A stretch of 10,217 bases of DNA, taken from positions 1-10,217 of the forward strand of contig DJMK01000019.1 in assembly GCA_002436485.1 (NCBI GenBank), in the 5' to 3' direction. The translations under genes and the position numbers were made by a program. This document shows, piece after piece, positions 5,895 through 10,217 of this stretch. The DNA comes from Proteobacteria bacterium UBA6492 (GTDB lineage: Bacteria > Pseudomonadota > Gammaproteobacteria > UBA6429 > Thiohalophilaceae). The notes under the pieces were generated by a model that ran no database searches, was not told the DNA's origin, and worked only from the letters and a program-made list of their open reading frames with translations. The first letter of the stretch is position 1; each line of letters opens with the position of its first letter.

Positions 5895-6959
5895 TTATAA
5901 TGCGAGCGGGTTAGTGGGGGAGATACCATCCTTGAAGGGTTTTTGGCGGTCAATGTGGGTGATCTGATAAACCTGTCCGATCCAGTTATTGATGATCGCC
6001 TCTGCAGTATCGTGCCAGGTATTATCGATGTGCTGGCTGATCAGTGCTTCCGGGAACTCTGGTATTGGGGTACCTGCCAGTCGTGCCGCGGCCACCCCGA
6101 TTTTGTGCTCGTCGAGTATGGCCTGCGCTTGCAGGGTGAAGTAGTTTTTGGGAAAAGGAGGGTAGTCGTCAATTTCTCCATTGCTGTAACGCAGTACTTC
6201 GCGCTTGTATTCCTTTAACAGGCTAATGCGATCATATTCCGGATGACCCTGAAAAAAGATCAGTCGAAACTGGTCTTCACTCACCGCAAGGTGGACCCCG
6301 GCCTGGTTACTATCAACCAGCACAGACAGGCCAGCTGATTCGAACTGCTGCCGGTCAATCTGGTTAAAGCGTGAATGCGGTACATCAAAGCGTGTATTAA
6401 CCCCCGTCACCAACGGGTGTTCGAGGTTGGTCACCTTATGTGAGTAGACACCCCAACGTTTGAACCCGAGCGGGCGACGTTTTTGCGCATAGCGAAATTC
6501 CATTACGGCATGGGTCGCCAGGCAGGAACACAGGGTTGAGGTAACATTCGCATACGCCCAGTCAATCACATCGATCAACGGTTGCCAGAATGGTTCCCTG
6601 GACAAATCAGGACCGGAAACATTGGCGCCGGTAATGATGAGCGCATCAAGCCCTGCCGCCTTGATTTGTTCAAAGCTTTCATAATGTGTATCAACATGTT
6701 GTTGTCCCTGCGCAGAACGTGGCAGATTAGCAATGCTGAACGGATGCATATAAAACTGCGCGATCTGGTTGCTCTCGCCGACCAGTCGAAAGAACTGGCG
6801 CTCGGTCGCCTCCAATGCCGCATCCGGCATCATGTTGAGCAGCCCGATATGCAGCTCACGTATATCCTGGCTTAAAGCTTCATTTTCTCCCAGCACAGTT
6901 TCACCCTCGTCCTTGAGACGCCTGAAACTGGGAAGTGTAGAATGTGCAACCAATGGCAT
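5895..6959 (-). CDS. metA: homoserine O-acyltransferase MetA (probable succinyltransferase)
   Basis: The 354-residue cytoplasmic enzyme transfers an acyl group from acyl-CoA to L-homoserine, the first committed step of methionine synthesis. It carries the MetA hallmarks: I-G-L-L-N-M-M-P-D (38-46), T-E-R-Q-F-F-R-L, V-T-S-T-L-C-S-C (139-146) with C146 as the likely nucleophile (it aligns with the Cys of the E. coli enzyme), the K-R-W-G-V-Y stretch (167-172), and F-Q-G-H-P-E-Y-D (236-243) with H239 and E241 completing the triad. It is a divergent branch: where E. coli has G-A-P-L-G, this protein reads G-A-N-V-S (111-115). The length is close to the 300-350 normal for the family, with a longer C-terminus. 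AAGGA at 6969-6973 supports the start. The upstream NTPase gene ends 15 bases before it, so the two share a transcript. No other methionine gene and no SAM-type riboswitch is visible. Confidence 0.92.
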   Translation of the reverse strand: MPLVAHSTLPSFRRLKDEGETVLGENEALSQDIRELHIGLLNMMPDAALEATERQFFRLVGESNQIAQFYMHPFSIANLPRSAQGQQHVDTHYESFEQIKAAGLDALIITGANVSGPDLSREPFWQPLIDVIDWAYANVTSTLCSCLATHAVMEFRYAQKRRPLGFKRWGVYSHKVTNLEHPLVTGVNTRFDVPHSRFNQIDRQQFESAGLSVLVDSNQAGVHLAVSEDQFRLIFFQGHPEYDRISLLKEYKREVLRYSNGEIDDYPPFPKNYFTLQAQAILDEHKIGVAAARLAGTPIPEFPEALISQHIDNTWHDTAEAIINNWIGQVYQITHIDRQKPFKDGISPTNPLAL

Positions 6960-6974
6960 GTTTTAAAGTCCTTA

Positions 6975-7814
6975 TTAGCCCTTGATGGCGCTTTCAATCA
7001 ACTCAAGAAAATCCTGCTCGTTTCTGACTTGCCACAAATCCCTGGTTTTGATGGTATAGCCGTATTCATCCGCGATGGACTGGTAGCGAGGCAAACGCGC
7101 TTTGAATAATTTGGGGAATACCCAGCGCACGAAATCATCCGGATCAATCTGCGCCACGTACTCGATATTTCTTTCTTTTGTGTAAATAGCCAACTGTTCA
7201 TCAAGAAAGGCTTCACGATAGTAAAGTGGCTTGGGATCCTGCTCGGCGCGTCTGATTAGTTCCTGCTCGTCTTTTTCTGCAGCCTTGATATAGATAAAGA
7301 TGGTATGTTCGGCAAGTATGTCGAGGGTTTCCCTGTCATCCAGCTCGCAAACGCTACCACCGGCATCATTAATAAAATGCTTGTAGCCATATATCACCTG
7401 AGCCTTTTTGATAAACGCAGGTACATCACGCATGGCAGCAATTTCAGCAGCATGATGTAATGCCTGGCGATGCTTGAATTCATCAAGCGGCAGCCCGCCA
7501 AGCTCGGGATTTCCCAGTTTGCCGAGAAAACTCGATACCGGTTGCAGGTTGTCGACCGTAATATTGTTGGCAATGTATATAGAGTCCGTGCGTAACAGAT
7601 CGCGCAGGAACGGTATCTGCATTGCCTGCTGCTTGATATTATCCAGGATCGGCTCATCGAGGTAGCGGGTACCAATACGATAATCGCCGGAGTAATGGAA
7701 CCAGTTATGCTTGCGCAACAGGGCAGCCAGCACGGTTTTACCCACGCCGGACATGCCGAGCAGAGTGATCGATTTATGCTCCTGCTTTCTGAATGCGTCG
7801 ATGTCTAGTTTCAT
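6975..7814 (-). CDS. P-loop NTPase of unknown function, in operon with metA
   Basis: The 279-residue protein has a clear Walker A loop, G-M-S-G-V-G-K-T (20-27), after a beta strand (I-T-L-L), in the arrangement used by small-molecule kinases and related P-loop enzymes. Next come H-Y-S-G-D-Y-R-I-G-T-R-Y (40-51), with charged residues where kinases often bind substrate, then a helical middle, F-I-N-D-A-G-G-S (147-154), and a strand T-I-F-I-Y-I-K-A (171-178) in a Walker B-like position but without the classical hhhhDE. The C-terminal third is basic and aromatic. The sequence has a conserved feel, but I know no biochemical role for it. A divergent kinase or AAA-type regulator are both possible. 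The gene lies first in the transcript and metA follows after 15 bases. An AGGT at 7824-7827 precedes the ATG by nine bases. Confidence 0.8.
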   Translation of the reverse strand: MKLDIDAFRKQEHKSITLLGMSGVGKTVLAALLRKHNWFHYSGDYRIGTRYLDEPILDNIKQQAMQIPFLRDLLRTDSIYIANNITVDNLQPVSSFLGKLGNPELGGLPLDEFKHRQALHHAAEIAAMRDVPAFIKKAQVIYGYKHFINDAGGSVCELDDRETLDILAEHTIFIYIKAAEKDEQELIRRAEQDPKPLYYREAFLDEQLAIYTKERNIEYVAQIDPDDFVRWVFPKLFKARLPRYQSIADEYGYTIKTRDLWQVRNEQDFLELIESAIKG

Positions 7815-7838
7815 GTCAATAATACCTGCGTTTGAGCT

Positions 7839-7868
7839 ATTGTAGGGGACAGACTGTATTGTTGTAAA
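7839..7868 (-). promoter_or_regulatory. promoter for the NTPase-metA operon
   Basis: On the minus strand, TTTACA (7863-7868) is followed after 18 bases by TACAAT (7839-7844). Each hexamer matches the sigma-70 consensus at five of six positions. Transcription would start near 7832, with a leader of about 17 bases that still includes the AGGT at 7824-7827. Confidence 0.5.
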
Positions 7869-7907
7869 TGTAGTGTTTATGGCTCGGCTGAAGTCTTTAT
7901 TAGTGAT

Positions 7908-7935
7908 TTGGTCAGGCTATCGATTGGGGTATTAT
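7908..7935 (+). promoter_or_regulatory. possible weak promoter for the metallopeptidase gene
   Basis: TTGGTC (7908-7913) and TATTAT (7930-7935) are spaced by 16 bases. The -10 fits well, but the -35 matches the consensus at only three positions. It is about 30 bases upstream of the ATG at 7966 and faces away from the NTPase-metA promoter. Confidence 0.25.
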
Positions 7936-7965
7936 TCGAAGCGTATAGATAGCGAATAAAAGTCA

Positions 7966-9171
7966 ATGAAGCAGTTGTTCAATTATTTTTTGTTGTGGGG
8001 CATTCTGATAGCCGGATTGTTTGTGCTGGCCGAGCATTTACTCGATCAGCAGGACCGCCATACAGCGCAACCAGAAACGTTTGATCGTCCCAAGAGCAGA
8101 CCAGAAAAGCCCGTACCAGCGACCCTGGTTGAACAATACGACCGTGCCGTTGATTCCTATAACAAAAAGGACTACCTGATCGCGCTGGAGGAATTACAGG
8201 GTATCGAAGTTGTTATAGCGGACCATCCGCAATTACCTGCGCGGTTCAGGTATGGTGTGTATAACCTCAAAGGAGCCGTGCATTGGTCGCTGTGGCAATA
8301 TGTTGAAGCAGAGCACGCCTGGATTACTGCGCTGGATTATGCACATCAGAAGAAACAAAAAGACAAACTGACGCGATTGCTAGGTGAAGTGCAGCGTGTG
8401 CTTGAAGCGGTCAATGATGAACGCGCCCAGCGAAAGACATACCTGGCAAGCCCGAATGCCGGACCTGCGGCAAGTCTGAAAGGAAAGATCATCGTCATTT
8501 ACCTTTTTATCAAGGACAAGAGCAGTGGCGCATGGAGTCTGCGTGATCGTACCCATACCATCAATACCTGGGAGCAGGTTGAAAAGTGGCTAGCAAAAAA
8601 AGCGCAAAATTATGGTAGCGAAGTCAGTTTTACACGGCGTATGTTTCTGGTGGACCGGCATCCAGAACTAAACCGTCTGCAAGTAGGCGATGTCTCACAG
8701 CAGTTTCGTAATGCTGAAAAGGTAGTGTATCTAGTAGCAGAGCAGTTTGGCCATAATGACATATTCTCTTTTACCGAAAAAATCAGGAAACAAGAGCAGG
8801 CGGACCAGGCCGTACTGGTACTTCATTTGTCAAAAAACGCTCGATCATTCGCAAGTCGCTGTATGGGGTATTGTGGCAAAGGCAACGGCGAATTTGTTTT
8901 CCTGCTGGAGTCAAACCGTCCCAAGTTCTGGCAGGCACTTGAATATGCGCAAGCGCATGAAAGTTTACACCTGTTTGGTGCTGATGATCTTTATAATATT
9001 CGTAATGCCAGGAACTATGCGGTCAGGGATATCATGAATTACCCGTCGAGCAGGTTATGGGGAAGTACCATGGAAGATATTACTGCTTATGCCATTGGTC
9101 TGAAAAAACATCCACCAAAGGCGCCATTTAAAATAAAAACTTATACGAATGAGGAGGAAAAATGGAAGTGA
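7966..9171 (+). CDS. membrane-anchored metzincin-like metallopeptidase, TPR-like middle
   Basis: The 401-residue protein has one N-terminal membrane helix (about 5-22) with no lipobox or clear cleavage site, so it is probably a signal anchor with the rest in the periplasm. A linker rich in Pro and charge (about 28-52) precedes a helical region (55-150) with two TPR-like units: Y-N-K-K-D-Y-L-I-A-L-E-E-L and the G-A-V-H-W-S-L-W-Q-Y-V-E-A-E stretch. The C-terminal domain contains H-E-S-L-H-L-F-G-A-D-D (331-341), an exact fit to HExxHxxGxxD: H331 and H335 would be zinc ligands, E332 the catalytic base and D341 the third ligand, as in snapalysin. A downstream I-M-N-Y-P (356-360) could supply the metzincin Met-turn (M357). 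The intervening region has C299 and C303. The assignment rests on motifs and whole-domain homology is not established. No strong ribosome binding site precedes the start. Its stop overlaps the start of the DUF350 gene. Confidence 0.72.
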   Translation: MKQLFNYFLLWGILIAGLFVLAEHLLDQQDRHTAQPETFDRPKSRPEKPVPATLVEQYDRAVDSYNKKDYLIALEELQGIEVVIADHPQLPARFRYGVYNLKGAVHWSLWQYVEAEHAWITALDYAHQKKQKDKLTRLLGEVQRVLEAVNDERAQRKTYLASPNAGPAASLKGKIIVIYLFIKDKSSGAWSLRDRTHTINTWEQVEKWLAKKAQNYGSEVSFTRRMFLVDRHPELNRLQVGDVSQQFRNAEKVVYLVAEQFGHNDIFSFTEKIRKQEQADQAVLVLHLSKNARSFASRCMGYCGKGNGEFVFLLESNRPKFWQALEYAQAHESLHLFGADDLYNIRNARNYAVRDIMNYPSSRLWGSTMEDITAYAIGLKKHPPKAPFKIKTYTNEEEKWK

Positions 9172-9389
9172 CCACGCTTGGGCAAACCTTAATGAACCTT
9201 GCGATCAGTCTTGGGTATGCGCTGGTTACCCTGTTGGTGAGTGTCATTACTCTTTACATGATTGATCATTTTATTTACAAGAATATTAATTTCATTGAAG
9301 AGATAAAGAAAGGCAATATCGCAGCCAGCATATTTTACAGCGTCGTGCTGATTTTTGTTGCCATCATCGTTTCAATAGCTATCAACTGA
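9162..9389 (+). CDS. half-length DUF350 membrane protein
   Basis: The 75-residue protein has two membrane helices (about 13-34 and 54-74). The loop between them carries E-E-I-K-K-G-N-I-A-A (46-55), the DUF350 (PF03994) signature E-I-x-x-G-N-x-A. Ordinary DUF350 proteins such as E. coli YjfL are about 130 residues with two such repeats. This protein has one, so it may work as a dimer. It begins ten bases before the protease stop, in a different frame, with a strong AGGAGG at 9152-9157, so the two genes are translationally coupled. The function of DUF350 is unknown. Family members often sit in membrane-associated clusters, for example with PspA-like proteins in enterobacteria. The pairing with a periplasmic peptidase suggests that it anchors, regulates or is cleaved by it, but that is inference. 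Confidence 0.85.
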   Translation: MEVTTLGQTLMNLAISLGYALVTLLVSVITLYMIDHFIYKNINFIEEIKKGNIAASIFYSVVLIFVAIIVSIAIN

Positions 9390-9392
9390 ACA

Positions 9393-9412
9393 GGCGCCCT
9401 TTGCAGGGCGCC
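9393..9412. terminator. GC-rich hairpin between convergent genes
   Basis: GGCGCCCT (9393-9400) and AGGGCGCC (9405-9412) form a perfect 8-bp GC-rich stem with a 4-base loop. It fills most of the 29-base gap between the stop codons of the DUF350 and SoxY-like genes. There is no T-tract on either strand, so it may stop transcription poorly but could protect both mRNA ends. Confidence 0.5.
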
Positions 9413-9418
9413 CATAAC

Positions 9419-9892
9419 TCAGCGAGTTTTCTTGCAGATCCGTTTCGCCTTACCAGATGAAGCAGGAAGACCACCACCACCGCAACCTTCAATAGTCACC
9501 TTGATAAAACTTGCTCCGCTGATGAGTTGACCATTATCCAGTTCTGCAACGGCAAAGATGTTGCTGCTTTCACGCAGTCGAAACCGTGTTTTCAATCCAT
9601 CTACATGCGTGTTTTCCCCAAGCATGAAACGTGCAACAGGTTCATCCCGGAATTCATTATAAAAACTGATCTTACGCACCATCCGGTCTGCATCGATATT
9701 CCTGATACCTTTTACTGCGATGCTGACCACCTCACCATTTTCCGCTATATCCGGTGCATCAAGAACGATGGCCTGGTGGGTTATGGTTTTACCAGGGTAG
9801 TGTTTGCTTATACAGGCAGGCAAGCCTGCAAGCGCATAGTTTTCTAAAAGAAAGAGACCGCTGAATATTAGTATTGTCAGTCGTGTTTTCAT
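9419..9892 (-). CDS. SoxY-like sulfur carrier protein with a C-terminal tail
   Basis: The 157-residue protein has a Sec-type signal (basic start, hydrophobic 6-17, A-L-A ending at 22) and should be periplasmic. The mature part reads like the SoxY beta-sandwich: E-N-G-E-V-V-S-I-A-V (51-60), R-K-I-S-F-Y (73-78), P-V-A-R-F (85-89), F-R-L-R-E-S-S-N-I-F-A-V-A (104-116), then V-T-I-E-G-C-G-G-G-G (132-141). C137 corresponds to the Cys of the SoxY G-G-C-G-G arm, to which sulfur substrates are bound. Two features are odd. A true SoxY ends at G-G-C-G-G, but here 16 residues follow, basic and including C153. A Sec rather than Tat signal is also unusual for SoxY. The ATG at 9892 is preferred over a frame extending to 10057, since GGAGGG at 9899-9904 lies six bases away and a signal peptide begins there. 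No soxZ is adjacent. It follows the TlpA-like gene after 151 bases. Confidence 0.75.
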   Translation of the reverse strand: MKTRLTILIFSGLFLLENYALAGLPACISKHYPGKTITHQAIVLDAPDIAENGEVVSIAVKGIRNIDADRMVRKISFYNEFRDEPVARFMLGENTHVDGLKTRFRLRESSNIFAVAELDNGQLISGASFIKVTIEGCGGGGLPASSGKAKRICKKTR

Positions 9893-10043
9893 ATCATACC
9901 CTCCGTTGATGAAACAACGAGGATCATTGCACAGGGTGTGCCAACCCAGTGAGTCTAAAAAGCATTGTGATATATGGCTTGTTTGCTGGATATATTGTGA
10001 ATGACAATGCAGGCTGCAATTTACCGTGCAAAATGCGTTTTGA

Positions 10044-10217
10044 CTATAATGATTCAAGTATCCTGATTATTTTCGGATCATCCCATTCTATTGCGGCATT
10101 GACGCCATAGTGAATATTACCGTCACTGCCAACAACAAATGTAGAAGGAAAAGCGATAACGTTCCATTGCGCAGAGACTTTATTGTCCACATCCATCAAC
10201 ACCGGGAAGTCCACTTT
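10044..10217 (-). CDS. TlpA/redoxin-like thioredoxin-fold protein, C-terminal part
   Basis: Only the last 57 residues lie in the window, and the gene continues beyond base 10217. The fragment starts at F-P-V-L-M-D-V-D, then A-Q-W-N-V, a cis-Pro loop of the thioredoxin fold (A-F-P-S-T-F-V-V), G-S-D-G-N-I, and ends with E-W-D-D-P-K-I. This order is typical of TlpA or AhpC/TSA-like proteins such as SoxW-type periplasmic thioredoxins. The CxxC active site would be upstream, outside the window, so its presence cannot be checked. Its stop is 151 bases upstream of the SoxY-like start on the same strand. The likely role is disulfide reduction in the periplasm, probably of the neighbouring protein's cysteines; the latter is inference. 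Confidence 0.8.
   Translation of the reverse strand, partial: KVDFPVLMDVDNKVSAQWNVIAFPSTFVVGSDGNIHYGVNAAIEWDDPKIIRILESL

Noticed and set aside
8747..9037. A 96-codon shifted frame inside the metallopeptidase gene
   Set aside because: It lies wholly inside a gene with a clear zinc-binding motif in the main frame and has no family marks.
9893..10057. A longer N-terminus for the SoxY-like protein
   Set aside because: A strong ribosome binding site and a signal peptide mark the ATG at 9892. The upstream extension overlaps the thioredoxin gene end and would bury the signal peptide.

Overview
The window reads as a chromosomal segment from a gammaproteobacterium of moderate GC (judged by eye, not counted). 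The evidence is the protein families: a MetA of the proteobacterial DJ-1/PfpI-like type, a KefB-like CPA2 antiporter, a DUF2189 membrane protein, a REC-HD-GYP regulator and a SoxY-like carrier beside a TlpA-like thioredoxin. The last pair hints at inorganic sulfur metabolism, but no core sox gene (soxXABCDZ) lies in view. I see no rRNA, tRNA, CRISPR array, insertion sequence, integrase or phage gene.

Layout. (1) 102-584 (+) is a small lipoprotein, convergent with a small basic protein of unknown function at 707-970 (-); a bidirectional terminator-like hairpin lies between them. (2) 974-1407 is a gene-free stretch with a strong extended -10 promoter reading left and several inverted repeats. 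(3) 1408-3858 (-) holds a 74-aa acidic protein, a CPA2 cation:proton antiporter and a DUF2189 membrane protein, all in the same direction. (4) 4159-4572 (+) is a single-domain response regulator, convergent with 4618-5712 (-), a REC-HD-GYP cyclic-di-GMP phosphodiesterase; no histidine kinase is nearby. (5) 5895-7814 (-) is a two-gene operon: a P-loop NTPase of unknown function followed 15 bp later by metA. (6) 7966-9389 (+) is a tightly coupled pair: a membrane-anchored protein with a metzincin-like HExxHxxGxxD zinc site, and a 75-aa half-length DUF350 membrane protein whose start lies inside the protease gene. (7) 9419-10217 (-) holds a SoxY-like carrier with an unusual C-terminal tail and, upstream, the C-terminal 57 residues of a TlpA/redoxin-like protein cut off by the window edge.

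How they may work together. MetA catalyses the first committed step of methionine synthesis, and the NTPase is almost certainly co-transcribed with it. The two REC proteins may belong to one signalling pathway that lowers cyclic-di-GMP. The TlpA-like protein could keep the cysteine of the SoxY-like protein reduced in the periplasm. The least understood unit is the metallopeptidase-DUF350 pair, which I rate the best candidate here for an undescribed system; its function is inference only.
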